Assembly: GCA_963811585.1 (NCBI GenBank)
Contig: CAWERR010000009.1
Coordinates: 372,001 to 436,000 of the forward strand
Length of the DNA: 64,000 nucleotides
From: JACDHG01 sp963811585
Lineage (GTDB): Bacteria; Actinomycetota; Actinomycetes; Propionibacteriales; Nocardioidaceae
Reading direction: 5' to 3'
How positions within the stretch are numbered: the first letter of the stretch is position 1; every line of letters begins with the position of its first letter. The notes under the pieces are model-generated. The model was given only the letters and a program-made list of their open reading frames with translations, ran no database searches and was not told where the DNA came from. Below, piece by piece: positions 32,897 to 41,135 of the stretch. Both the position numbers and the translations under genes were made by a program.

Positions 32897-33907
32897 GTGT
32901 CGAAGAGAGCGTTGGTTGCCCTGGCGGCCACCGTCCTGACCACCGCGCCCCTCGCCGCCTGCAGCGAGGAGGACGACGGGCCGTTCATCACCGTCTACAA
33001 CGCTCAGCACGAGGAGCTGCTCGAGGAGGTCGCCCCGCTCTTCGAGGAGGAGACAGGGATCGAGGTCAAGCTGCGCAGCGGCAGCGACCTCGAGTTGGCC
33101 AACCAGCTCGTTCAGGAGGGCGATGCCTCGCCCGCCGACGTCTTCCTCACCGAGAACTCGCCGGCCATGTCGCTGGTCGACCAAGCCGACCTGTTCGCGC
33201 CGATCAACCAGGAGACCCTGGACCTCATCCCCGCCGAATACGTCCCCGGTGACAAGGACTGGGTGGGCTTCATCGCCCGGTCGACGGTTGTGGTCTACAA
33301 CACCGATCAGCTGACCAACGCCGACCTTCCGGACACGATCATGGACTTCGCCGACCCGGAGTGGGCCGGCCGCATCTCGTTCTCGCCCACCGGCGCCGAC
33401 TTCCAGGCGATCGTCAGCGCCGTCCTCGAGCTCGAGGGCGAGGAGGCCACGAGCGCGTGGCTCCAAGGCCTAGCCGACAACGGCACCGTGTACGACGGCA
33501 ACAATGTCGTCCTCGAGTCGGTCAACGCGGGCGAGATCGAGGCCGGGATCATCTACCACTACTACTGGTACCGCGACCAGGCGGAGTCCGGCGAGAACAG
33601 CGACACCTCGCAGCTGTACTTCTTCGGCAACCAGGACCCCGGTGCATTCATCAGCGTCTCGGGCGCCGGAGTGCTCGCGTCGAGCGATAAGCAGGACGAT
33701 GCGCAGCAGTTCGTCAACTTCCTCGCCAGCGACGAGGGTCAGCAGGCGATTGCCGACTCCTACGCCCTCGAGTACCCCCTCAACCCGAACGTGTCGCTCG
33801 ACCCGCCGGTCAAGCCGTTCGACGAGCTTGACCCGCCGCAGATCGACGTGTCCACGCTCAACAGTGAAACGGTGATTGAGCTGATGCAGGACGCGAGCCT
33901 CCTCTGA
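32897..33907 (+). CDS. Fe(III) ABC transporter substrate-binding lipoprotein
   Basis: A 336-residue periplasmic-type binding protein. The N-terminal signal ends in the lipobox LAAC, so it is membrane-tethered. The mature protein shows ITVYNAQHEELLEEVAPLFE (FbpA/FutA-type start), DVFLTENSPAMSLVDQA, and the tyrosine-rich IIYHYYWYRDQAESG, whose tyrosines match the iron-ligating YY pair of this family. The start is GTG 32897. Iron-box control and the following permease and ATPase genes support ferric-iron uptake. It stands directly after tRNA-Ala. Confidence 0.92.
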   Translation: MSKRALVALAATVLTTAPLAACSEEDDGPFITVYNAQHEELLEEVAPLFEEETGIEVKLRSGSDLELANQLVQEGDASPADVFLTENSPAMSLVDQADLFAPINQETLDLIPAEYVPGDKDWVGFIARSTVVVYNTDQLTNADLPDTIMDFADPEWAGRISFSPTGADFQAIVSAVLELEGEEATSAWLQGLADNGTVYDGNNVVLESVNAGEIEAGIIYHYYWYRDQAESGENSDTSQLYFFGNQDPGAFISVSGAGVLASSDKQDDAQQFVNFLASDEGQQAIADSYALEYPLNPNVSLDPPVKPFDELDPPQIDVSTLNSETVIELMQDASLL

Positions 33908-33999
33908 GCACGAGCACGCCGGCCCTCGAGCCAATCGTCGACGAGCCACTGGGCCGGCCGGACCGACCGACCCGGAGCACGCCACCCCTCCTCCTGCTC

Positions 34000-35505
34000 G
34001 TGGGCGTGCTGGTCGCCCTCCTGGCGCTGGTCCCGCTCGGCTTCGTCATCGCCTACACGGTGACCATCGGCCCGGCCGAGGCGTGGGAACTACTGGTCCG
34101 TCCGCGGATCGGCCAGCTGCTGTGGAACACCGTGCGACTGGTGATCGGCGGCATCGCCCTGAGCCTGGTCCTCGGAGTCGGCTGCGCGTGGGTCGTCGAA
34201 CGGACTGACCTGCCGTTCCGCAAGCTGTTCCATGGCCTGCTCGTCGCGCCGCTGGCCGTGCCGGCCTTCGTCAACAGCTACGGGTGGGTGTCCCTCACCC
34301 ACGACGTGCAGGGGTATGCCGGTGCGGTGCTGATCGTGACTCTGTCCTACTCCCCGCTGGTCTACCTGCCGGTCGTGGCGTCGTTACGCGGGCTCGACCC
34401 GGCACTGGAGGAGACGGCCTACTCCCTCGACCACGGCCGTGCCCGGGCGTTCGCGCGCGTGGTGCTGCCCCAGCTGCGGCCGGCGATGCTGGGCGGGTCG
34501 CTGCTCGTCGGCCTGCACTTGCTCGCGGAGTTCGGCGCTTTGCAGATGCTGCGGTTCCCGACCTTTACCACGGCGATCTACGACCAGTACCGCTCCACCT
34601 TCAACGGGCCGGCCGCGAACATGATCGCCGGAGTGCTCGTGCTGTGCTGTGTCCTGCTGCTGACTGCGGAGCTGCGGTTGCGCGGCCACCGCCGGTACGC
34701 ACGGGTCTCGCACGGCGCCGCGCGCCCGGTCGAGCGGCAGCGGCTTGGCCGGCTGCGCTGGCCCGTGACCCTGCTGTTGGGCGGCGTCGTGGCACTGGCC
34801 GTCGGCATCCCGACGTACAGCCTCGTCCACTGGCTGCTGGTGGGTTCCTCGACGGAGTTCCCGATCGGCGAGCTGGCGTCCGCAGCAGGGACGTCGCTGG
34901 CCCTCGGCGCGGCCGGGGCGATCCTGACCGTGCTGATGGCGATCCCGGTCGCGTGGCTGGCGGTGCGCTACCGGAACGCCGCGAGCACGGCGGTCGAACG
35001 CAGCACCTACATCGCGAACGCGCTGCCCGGCATCGTGGTCGCGCTGGCTCTGGTGACGGTCTCGATCCGCGTGGTGCAGCCGGCATACCAGACCTTTGCG
35101 CTGCTGCTGATCGCCTACGCGATCATGTTCCTGCCGCGCGCTGTCGTCAGCGTCAGGACGGCACTCGAGCAGGCGCCAGTGGTGCTCGACGACGTCGCGC
35201 ACAGCCTCGGAGCGCGACCTCTGTCGACCGCTCGCCGGGTCACGCTCCCGATCATCGCGCCCGGGCTCGGCGCCGGTGCGGCGCTGGTATTCCTGGCCGT
35301 CTCCACCGAGCTCACCGCAACCCTGATGCTCGCTCCGATCGACACGTCGACGTTGGCCACCAAGTTCTGGTCCGCCTCGTCGTCGGTGGCGTACGGCGCC
35401 GCCGCGCCGTACGCGCTGCTGATGGTGCTTATCTCCGTTCCGGCCACGATCCTGCTGGGCCGGCAGGCCACCGTGTCCAACGCTCCCGAGAGGACCGCAC
35501 CGTGA
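34000..35505 (+). CDS. Fe(III) ABC transporter permease (FbpB-type, two fused permease halves)
   Basis: A permease of about 501 residues with around twelve membrane helices. Two EAA loops, one per half, are EETAYSLDHGRARAFARVVL and DDVAHSLGARPLSTARRVTL, which contact the ATPase. Coding similarity appears to begin earlier, at about 33904, but the upstream stretch STSTPALEPIVDEPLGRP has no ATG, GTG or TTG. A CTG overlapping the preceding TGA (CTGA) would be the only coupled start. The conservative GTG at 34000 is listed. The 3' end overlaps the ATPase gene by four bases (GTGA). Confidence 0.88.
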   Translation: MGVLVALLALVPLGFVIAYTVTIGPAEAWELLVRPRIGQLLWNTVRLVIGGIALSLVLGVGCAWVVERTDLPFRKLFHGLLVAPLAVPAFVNSYGWVSLTHDVQGYAGAVLIVTLSYSPLVYLPVVASLRGLDPALEETAYSLDHGRARAFARVVLPQLRPAMLGGSLLVGLHLLAEFGALQMLRFPTFTTAIYDQYRSTFNGPAANMIAGVLVLCCVLLLTAELRLRGHRRYARVSHGAARPVERQRLGRLRWPVTLLLGGVVALAVGIPTYSLVHWLLVGSSTEFPIGELASAAGTSLALGAAGAILTVLMAIPVAWLAVRYRNAASTAVERSTYIANALPGIVVALALVTVSIRVVQPAYQTFALLLIAYAIMFLPRAVVSVRTALEQAPVVLDDVAHSLGARPLSTARRVTLPIIAPGLGAGAALVFLAVSTELTATLMLAPIDTSTLATKFWSASSSVAYGAAAPYALLMVLISVPATILLGRQATVSNAPERTAP

Positions 35506-36533
35506 GCAGCCTGCACCTCGACGGCGTCCGGAAGGCGTTCGGCACCACCGTGGCGGTCGATGAGGTCGAGCTGACCGTCCCGGAGCGATCGATCACAGCC
35601 GTGCTAGGGCCGTCGGGATGCGGCAAGACCACTCTGTTGCGGCTGATCGCCGGCTTCCTCGACCCCGACGCCGGCACGATCAGCTTCGGCGACCGGGTCG
35701 TCGCGGGTGCAGGGCGCACGGTGTCAGCGCAGCAACGCCGGGTCGGATACGTCCCGCAGGAGGGCGCCTTGTTCCCGCACCTCGACGTGGCAGCCAACAT
35801 CGGGTTCGGCCTGCCGCGAGCCCAGCGCCGGTCGTCGCGGGTCGACGCGATGCTGGACCTGGTCGAGCTGCCCGCGTCGTACGCACGACGGCACCCGCAC
35901 GAGCTTTCTGGCGGCCAGCAGCAACGGGTGGCGCTGGCCCGAGCGCTGGCGCCCCGCCCGACCGTGGTCCTGCTCGACGAGCCGTTCTCGTCTCTGGATG
36001 CGTCGCTGCGCGCCAGTACCGGCCGTGCCGTGGTGCGGGTGCTGCACGCGGCCGAGACCACGGCGGTGCTGGTCACCCACGACCAGGACGAGGCGCTGTC
36101 CCTGGCCGACCAGGTCGCGGTGATGCGGGCCGGCCGAGTGGTCCAGGCGGCGAGTCCGCCCGACCTGTACCGCTCGCCCGCCGACCCCGACGTGGCGCGG
36201 TTCGTGGGCGGCGCCGCGATCCTGCCGGCCACCGTTCGCGCGGGCGTGGCAAGCTGCCCGCTCGGCGACCTCGACGTCGGTGACGATTGCCCGGACGGCG
36301 AGGTCGAGGTCCTGGTCCGGCCCGAGCAGATCCGGGTCGACGACCCGTCACGGCCAGCAACGGCTAAGGCCCGCGTGGACGAGGTCAGCTTCTACGGGCA
36401 CGACGCGGCCGTCCGGCTGACCCTGCTGCCCGACGGTCCGCTCGTCGTAGCCCGGATCCCCGGCCTCGATGCGCCCGAGGTCGGCCGCACGGTGGCCGTC
36501 GGTGTCTCCGGACGGGTGGTGGCGTTCCGGTGA
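35502..36533 (+). CDS. Fe(III) ABC transporter ATP-binding protein (FbpC-type)
   Basis: A 343-residue ATPase. Walker A is GPSGCGKTTLL, the Q-loop is GYVPQEGALFPHLDV, the signature is LSGGQQQRVALARALA, Walker B is VVLLDEPFSSLD, and the H-loop is LVTHDQDEAL. After about residue 240 a TOBE-like regulatory domain follows (EVEVLVRPEQIRV, EVSFYGHDAAVRLTL). The start is GTG 35502, overlapping the permease stop; a long frame reaching back through the permease is a shadow. It energises ferric-iron import. Confidence 0.93.
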   Translation: MSSLHLDGVRKAFGTTVAVDEVELTVPERSITAVLGPSGCGKTTLLRLIAGFLDPDAGTISFGDRVVAGAGRTVSAQQRRVGYVPQEGALFPHLDVAANIGFGLPRAQRRSSRVDAMLDLVELPASYARRHPHELSGGQQQRVALARALAPRPTVVLLDEPFSSLDASLRASTGRAVVRVLHAAETTAVLVTHDQDEALSLADQVAVMRAGRVVQAASPPDLYRSPADPDVARFVGGAAILPATVRAGVASCPLGDLDVGDDCPDGEVEVLVRPEQIRVDDPSRPATAKARVDEVSFYGHDAAVRLTLLPDGPLVVARIPGLDAPEVGRTVAVGVSGRVVAFR

Positions 36534-36576
36534 CCGTCCTCCACTTGCCTCGAACACAGCACCCGGACCTCGCCTG

Positions 36577-37242
36577 TCATCGCGCGTCTGCGCCCATGAC
36601 CCGATTCATGTAGCGGGCGTACTTGCGCCGGCCGAACAATCGCCACATCAGCTTGATCGGGAGCGGAAGGTCGCCGAGGAACCACTCGGCCTCCTCGCGG
36701 GTCGCGACGTCCTCCAGGGTGCCGGTGGCAACGAGCTTCTCGGGGTTCGTGAACTTCTCGAACGTCTCCTGGCCGAATCGCGTCCACTCTGCGGCAGTGA
36801 TGTGGGCGCGCATCAGCGGTACGACGTGGGCTTCCTCGTCGTCGAGGTGCTCGACAAGGGCGGCGGTGAATTCGTCCAGCGCTGTCGCCAGTGGCTCCCC
36901 ATCAGCAGGGGTCCGTCGCCAAGGCTCCAACTGGGAGCGCACGCGCACCGAGCGTTCTGCGACCACCTCGTGCTGCTTCTCCATGCGGGTGATCAGCTCC
37001 GACTGGGGTGCGGCGCGCTCGAGCAGCCGCGGCCAGATGTTCTCGTCCTCACCGGTGTGGTGGTTGTGGAGGCCGTTGAGCAGGAAGTCGAGATGTGCGG
37101 CGATCGGTTCGGAGCGGCTGGTAGCACCCGTCGGTGTCTGCCGAACCAGCTCGGCCATTTGCGGGAAGCCGCGTCGGAAGATCCGATGGATCACGGCCAT
37201 TTCCTCTGTCCGAGCCGGGGCGGCGGAGGTTTGGGTCTTCAT
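36577..37242 (-). CDS. Hemerythrin HHE domain protein
   Basis: A 221-residue protein. ATG 37242 is preceded by GGAG at a good distance; a TTG six codons upstream is less likely. A hemerythrin-like four-helix bundle binds a di-iron centre through HIHxE-type ligands: IAAHLDFLLNGLHNHHTGED (His pair and Glu), RMEKQHEVV, and VEHLDDEEAHVVPL. The last 60 residues (WFLGDLPLPIKLMWRLFGRR) are an added basic segment found in actinobacterial members. Such proteins handle oxygen, nitric oxide or iron. It is divergent from a MarR gene that may regulate it. Confidence 0.9.
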   Translation of the reverse strand: MKTQTSAAPARTEEMAVIHRIFRRGFPQMAELVRQTPTGATSRSEPIAAHLDFLLNGLHNHHTGEDENIWPRLLERAAPQSELITRMEKQHEVVAERSVRVRSQLEPWRRTPADGEPLATALDEFTAALVEHLDDEEAHVVPLMRAHITAAEWTRFGQETFEKFTNPEKLVATGTLEDVATREEAEWFLGDLPLPIKLMWRLFGRRKYARYMNRVMGADAR

Positions 37243-37285
37243 CGGCGGGTCTCCGTTCAATCTCTTACCGCATTTACTAAGGTGG

Positions 37286-37299
37286 CCTTGATAATCAGG
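37286..37299. promoter_or_regulatory. Candidate MarR operator between hemerythrin and marR
   Basis: CCTTGATAATCAGG is a near-perfect palindrome (half-site CCTTGAT/ATCAGG) in the 70-base divergent gap, just before TATACAT, a good -10 for the marR side. The shape fits MarR-family sites. It is assigned by position and symmetry only. Confidence 0.5.
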
Positions 37300-37312
37300 T
37301 ATACATGAGGAT

Positions 37313-37753
37313 ATGGCGATGGAGCAAGACCCTCCGGATCAGGCGAGCAACACGATTGCGATGCTCGGTCGCGCCTACAGCCTGCTCGGGTTTCAGATCG
37401 TCGACGGGGTGGTGGGTTCGGGGTTCCCGCAGAAGCCGTCGCACTCGGCGGTGTTCGCCCAGATCAGCCCCGAGGGCAGCCGCCTCACTCAGCTGGCCCG
37501 CGGCGCGAACATGACACCTCAGGCGATGGGGGAGTTGGTCGACGAACTGGAGGACCTGGGGTACGTCGAGCGGCGACCCGATCCGACCGACCGCCGCGCG
37601 AAGCTGATCGTCCTCACGGGACGGGGACACGAGTGCATCGCCGCCGGCATCACGACGATCCAGGGCATCGAGGAGCGGATCGACCAGACTCTCGGCCCTC
37701 GAGGACACGCCCAGCTCAGGCGGCTCCTGAACACCCTGCTGGCAGCTGGCTGA
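37313..37753 (+). CDS. MarR family transcriptional regulator
   Basis: A 146-residue winged-helix regulator. The DNA-binding part reads SRLTQLARGANMTPQAMGEL (helix-turn-helix) followed by VDELEDLGYVERRPDPTDRR, whose wing carries the D-x-R residues typical of MarR proteins. Flanking helices form the dimer interface. There is no redox cysteine, so control is likely by a small ligand. It is divergent from the hemerythrin gene with a shared 70-base promoter containing a palindrome, suggesting autoregulation and control of hemerythrin. Confidence 0.9.
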   Translation: MAMEQDPPDQASNTIAMLGRAYSLLGFQIVDGVVGSGFPQKPSHSAVFAQISPEGSRLTQLARGANMTPQAMGELVDELEDLGYVERRPDPTDRRAKLIVLTGRGHECIAAGITTIQGIEERIDQTLGPRGHAQLRRLLNTLLAAG

Positions 37754-37837
37754 CCGGCAAGGCCACCGCCAGCACCACCGCCAACGCGCGTCGCACGACC
37801 CCTTGGGCCCTGGCTTGAACCTCCGCTATTCAGTGTT

Positions 37838-37870
37838 ACTATCTACTGGTAGTCACTATCACTGAGTAGT
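37838..37870. promoter_or_regulatory. Candidate PadR operator region
   Basis: TACTATCTACTGGTAGTCAC contains the palindrome CTACTGGTAG (37843) and is followed by ACTATCACTGAGTAGT. Overlapping symmetric AT-rich elements like these, just before the strong Shine-Dalgarno GAAGGAGGAGG of padR, fit an autoregulatory PadR site. It is assigned by position and symmetry. Confidence 0.5.
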
Positions 37871-37888
37871 TGAAGGAGGAGGTGTTCC

Positions 37889-38218
37889 ATGGGCAAGCAG
37901 GTAACGGAGATGCTCAAGGGGACGCTGGAGGGCATCGTTCTCGCGATCCTGTCCGGCCGATCCGCCTACGGCTACGAGATCACGGCATGGCTGCGGGAGA
38001 AGGGCTTCTCCGACATCGCCGAAGGGACCGTCTATGCACTGCTCATCAGGATCGAGCAGCGCGGCCTCGTCGACGTAGAGAAGGTCCCCTCCGAGAAGGG
38101 GCCGCCGCGCAAGGTGTACTCCCTCAACGCTCAGGGACGGGAGTATCTCGACGATTTCTGGAGGACCTGGAGCTTCCTCACAGAACAACTCGCACAGCTC
38201 CGCGAAGGAGGCAGATGA
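37889..38218 (+). CDS. PadR family transcriptional regulator
   Basis: A 109-residue PadR protein. It begins MGKQVTEMLKGTLEGIVLAI (typical PadR N-terminus with the LKGxLE motif), then SAYGYEITAWLREKGFSDI, GTVYALLIRIEQRGLVDVEK (recognition helix and wing) and GPPRKVYSLNAQGREYL. The short C-terminal helix gives a PadR-s2 dimer. A strong GAAGGAGGAGG site lies before the ATG. It heads a four-gene operon with DUF1048 and a DrrAB-like exporter, which it probably represses until an efflux substrate or envelope stress appears. Confidence 0.93.
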   Translation: MGKQVTEMLKGTLEGIVLAILSGRSAYGYEITAWLREKGFSDIAEGTVYALLIRIEQRGLVDVEKVPSEKGPPRKVYSLNAQGREYLDDFWRTWSFLTEQLAQLREGGR

Positions 38219-38568
38219 CCATGCCCATCTCAAAGATGATCGCCGACAAGCGGCGTTACTGGGCCTATAAGGCACGCACGAAGCAGCTTCCCGCGAACTA
38301 TCGCACGGCGGTCGAAGCGCTGGAGAGATACCTGACGTACTACGGGGCGATCACGAAGGCGGACATCATGATGTCGATGCTCGAGGACCTTGCCGATCTC
38401 TTCGAGCAGAGCGCAGCGAACGGTACGTCGGTTCGCGCTGTCGTTGGGGAGGATCCGGTGGAGTTCGCCGAGGCATTTCTCCAGAACTACTCGGACGGTC
38501 AGTGGATCAACAAGGAGCGCGCACGGCTGACCAACGCCATCGATCGCGCGGCAGGGAGTGAATCATGA
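38215..38568 (+). CDS. DUF1048 family protein
   Basis: A 117-residue all-helical cytoplasmic protein. The start MTMPISKMIADKRRYWAYKA is placed where its ATG overlaps the padR stop (ATGA). The family-like core is LPANYRTAVEALERYLTYYG, MMSMLEDLADLFEQSAANGT, DPVEFAEAFLQNYSDGQWIN and KERARLTNAI. DUF1048 proteins are frequently encoded between PadR regulators and ABC exporters in Gram-positive bacteria, but their role is not established. Here the gene is coupled on both sides by four-base overlaps, so it probably works with the exporter or as a PadR cofactor. Confidence 0.88.
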   Translation: MTMPISKMIADKRRYWAYKARTKQLPANYRTAVEALERYLTYYGAITKADIMMSMLEDLADLFEQSAANGTSVRAVVGEDPVEFAEAFLQNYSDGQWINKERARLTNAIDRAAGSES

Positions 38569-39419
38569 CGATTGAGAGAACAGAGATCCAGAAGACAGTC
38601 GATCCGGTCCGACAGCCTGCGATCCACGTGCAGGGCTTGGAGAAGTCGTACAAGGAACTGCAGGTGCTGCGCGGCGTGGACTTCGACGTGGCGCGGGGCA
38701 GCATCTTCGCCCTGCTCGGCTCCAACGGCGCCGGCAAGACCACGATCGTGAAGATCCTGGCCACGCTGCTCAAGCCCGACGCGGGGACAGCCGCCGTCGA
38801 TGGCTTCGACGTCGCCTCTCAACCGGCGAACGTGCGGGAGTCCTTCAGCCTCACCGGGCAGTTCGCGGCCGTGGACGAAATCCTCACCGGGCGAGAGAAC
38901 CTGGTGCTGGTGGCCCGGTTGCGGCACCTGAAGGGCGCGGGCAGGATCGCGGATGACCTGTTGGCGCGATTCCAGCTCACCGAGGCGGCCGACCGAAACG
39001 TGTCGACGTACTCCGGAGGCATGCGCCGCCGCCTCGACATCGCCATGAGCCTCATCGGCAATCCGCCGGTGATCTTCCTAGACGAACCGACCACCGGTCT
39101 CGACCCTCAATCACGCGTCGAAGTCTGGAACAGCGTCAAGGAGCTCGCCGGGCAGGGCACCACGGTTCTGCTCACCACGCAGTATCTGGACGAGGCTGAG
39201 CAGCTCGCCGACCGGATCGCAATCCTGCATGAGGGACGGATCATCGCGAACGGCACCCTCACCGAACTGAAACAACTTCTCCCGCCCGCCAAAGTCGAGT
39301 ACGTCGAGAAACAGCCGACCCTGGAGGAAGTCTTCCTCGCCATCATCGGCAACGACGTCAACGACCGCAGCGCGGGCATGACAACCGCAAACGGCACGAC
39401 AACTAAGGAACAACCATGA
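38565..39419 (+). CDS. ABC exporter ATPase (DrrA-like)
   Basis: A 284-residue ATPase. Walker A is GSNGAGKTTIVKIL, the signature region is STYSGGMRRRLDIAMSLIG, Walker B is VIFLDEPTTGLD, followed by LLTTQYLDEAEQLADRIAIL (H-loop replaced by Gln, as in DrrA). The C-terminal extension after PTLEEVFLAIIGND is typical of the daunorubicin-resistance subfamily, which couples to a six-helix permease to export drugs or lipids. It is coupled to DUF1048 upstream and to the permease downstream by four-base overlaps. Confidence 0.93.
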   Translation: MTIERTEIQKTVDPVRQPAIHVQGLEKSYKELQVLRGVDFDVARGSIFALLGSNGAGKTTIVKILATLLKPDAGTAAVDGFDVASQPANVRESFSLTGQFAAVDEILTGRENLVLVARLRHLKGAGRIADDLLARFQLTEAADRNVSTYSGGMRRRLDIAMSLIGNPPVIFLDEPTTGLDPQSRVEVWNSVKELAGQGTTVLLTTQYLDEAEQLADRIAILHEGRIIANGTLTELKQLLPPAKVEYVEKQPTLEEVFLAIIGNDVNDRSAGMTTANGTTTKEQP

Positions 39420-40177
39420 CCACGCACTTCTTCGACGACACCACCGTCCTGCTCGGCAGATCCATGCGCCACATCGCGCGCAGCCTGGACACCATCATCA
39501 CGGTCGCGATCATGCCGATCGCCCTGATGCTGCTGTTCGTCTACGTGTTCGGCGGCGCGATCGACACCGGGTCGGCCGAGTATGTGAACTACTTGCTGCC
39601 CGGGATCCTGCTCATCACCATCGCGATGGGCATCTCCTACGCGGCTTTCAGGCTCTTCACGGATATGACAAGCGGAATCTTCGAGCGATTCCAGTCCATG
39701 CCGATCGCACGGTCAAGCGTGCTGTGGGCGCACGTGTTGACCTCAGTGGTCTCCAACCTGATCTCGCTCGCGATCGTCGTGCTCGTCGCCATCCTGATGG
39801 GATTCCGCTCACCGGCGGGAGTGTTGGCATGGCTTGCCGTCGTCGGAATCCTCGTCCTGTTCACCGTGGCAGTGACCTGGATCGCCGTCATCGCCGGCCT
39901 GTCCGCGAAGACCGTGGACGGCGTGGGCGCCTTTTCCTACCCGATCATCTTCCTGCCGTTCATCAGCTCGGCATTCGTGCCCACCGACACCATGCCTGGC
40001 CCGGTGCGCGCCTTCGCCGAGAACCAGCCCGTGACGTCCATCGTCAACGCGATCCGTGACCTGTTCGCACAGCAGCCAGTGAGCACTGACATCTGGATCG
40101 CCCTCGCCTGGACCGTCGGCATCCTCATCGCCGCGTACGCCGCCGCCATGGCGACCTACCGACGCAAGATCACCTGA
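39416..40177 (+). CDS. ABC exporter permease (ABC-2 type, DrrB-like)
   Basis: A 253-residue membrane protein with six helices (for example IITVAIMPIALMLLFVYVFG, ILLITIAMGISYAAFRLF, LISLAIVVLVAILMGF, WLAVVGILVLFTVAVTWI). It includes the ABC-2 segment FERFQSMPIARSSVLWAHVL and FLPFISSAFVPTDTMPGPVR followed by NQPVTSIVNAIRDL. It forms the pore for the preceding ATPase. It is the last gene of the padR operon. A perfect 18-bp hairpin follows directly. The substrate is unknown; the family exports drugs, lipids or glycoconjugates. Confidence 0.92.
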   Translation: MTTHFFDDTTVLLGRSMRHIARSLDTIITVAIMPIALMLLFVYVFGGAIDTGSAEYVNYLLPGILLITIAMGISYAAFRLFTDMTSGIFERFQSMPIARSSVLWAHVLTSVVSNLISLAIVVLVAILMGFRSPAGVLAWLAVVGILVLFTVAVTWIAVIAGLSAKTVDGVGAFSYPIIFLPFISSAFVPTDTMPGPVRAFAENQPVTSIVNAIRDLFAQQPVSTDIWIALAWTVGILIAAYAAAMATYRRKIT

Positions 40178-40180
40178 AGG

Positions 40181-40220
40181 GTCCGACGCCTACGTGGCTA
40201 TGGCCACGTAGGCGTCGGAC
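40181..40220. terminator. Perfect 18-bp stem-loop after the DrrB-like gene
   Basis: GTCCGACGCCTACGTGGC (40181) pairs without mismatch with GCCACGTAGGCGTCGGAC (40203) across a TATG loop. It starts three bases after the permease stop and lies between convergent genes, so it can act in both directions. No U-run follows, as is common in actinobacteria. Confidence 0.85.
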
Positions 40221-40233
40221 GCTTCGGCAATGG

Positions 40234-41010
40234 TCACCCCTCTCGCGAACGCACCCCTACCCACAGCTCCTCGGCAGGCCATTTGCTTGCCCAATCGCTC
40301 GACACGATCTCGTAGAAGGGATGGTCACCAGCGTCGGGGGGCGCAAAGATCTCGTGAATGGCTTCGACCACGAAGCCGGACCGGCGCAACAATCGCACCC
40401 AGTCGCCGTGCGACGGATGGAACTCGAGCCCGCCTCCAGGCCAGCGCACTCGGTAGGCCTCATGCTGACTGCGCAACAGTCGCTGCTCCGCGACCCCTGC
40501 CTCGGCCGGGACACACAGAGCCGACAAGTGACTGTTGGTCAGGAAGACCAGCCGTCCTCCCGGCCGCAGGAGCCGCGCCGCCTCCGGCAGCCAGCGCTCA
40601 GGGTCGCACCATGCAGCGGCTCCGTGCTCACTCACCACCAAGTCGAAGCGTCCAGTCGCCAGCGGGATCCGCTGTCCATCCCCTTGGACCAGAGGGAAGA
40701 CCGGGCCAAGCTGGCCTTGCATCCTCCGTGCGGTCGCCAACTGCTCGCCGGAGAGATCCACGGCTACCGTGCTGGCACCCGCGCGGGCGAGCCACGCAGA
40801 CAGGTACGCCGTACCGCACGCCAGCTCCACCACGTCGGCATTGCGGACATCTCCGAGGACGCCGAGGTCCCGCTCCGGAACCGCGAAGAGTCCCCACACA
40901 ACGTGGGGTCGAGACCACATGTCTTCGGCCGCCGCATCGGTGAAGCGTTCGTTCATGACGGCCCACAGTGCCCGGTTCAGTGCTATCTCGGAGGCCCCAA
41001 CATCGGTCAC
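40234..41010 (-). CDS. Class I SAM-dependent methyltransferase
   Basis: A 258-residue methyltransferase. Motif I is VVELACGTAYLSAWLARAG, motif II is STVAVDLSGEQLATARRM, post-II is QGDGQRIPLATGRFDLVVSE and motif IV-V is LPEAARLLRPGGRLVFLTNS. This is the ubiE/methyltransferase-11 layout acting on small molecules. The N-terminal 60 residues (ALWAVMNERFTDAAAEDMW) are helical and probably recognise the substrate, which is unknown. It is convergent with the DrrB-like gene and separated from it by the perfect hairpin. It has its own ATG start and is divergent from the MFS exporter. Confidence 0.88.
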   Translation of the reverse strand: MTDVGASEIALNRALWAVMNERFTDAAAEDMWSRPHVVWGLFAVPERDLGVLGDVRNADVVELACGTAYLSAWLARAGASTVAVDLSGEQLATARRMQGQLGPVFPLVQGDGQRIPLATGRFDLVVSEHGAAAWCDPERWLPEAARLLRPGGRLVFLTNSHLSALCVPAEAGVAEQRLLRSQHEAYRVRWPGGGLEFHPSHGDWVRLLRRSGFVVEAIHEIFAPPDAGDHPFYEIVSSDWASKWPAEELWVGVRSREG

Positions 41011-41135
41011 TTGATCATGCTAGGCCGCGGCTCTCCGCATGGCGGGGTACGGCGAACTCGCTCGGAGCTGGAAAGGGCCGCGTGGCGCCAGCTAGAGAGG
41101 ACCGGGACTGACTGGCCGACTAGTAGTTTGACGCC

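Noticed and set aside
34284..35501. Long frame fused in front of the FbpC-type ATPase
   Set aside because: It is the +1 shadow of the permease gene; the ATPase begins at GTG 35502 with a normal N-terminus.
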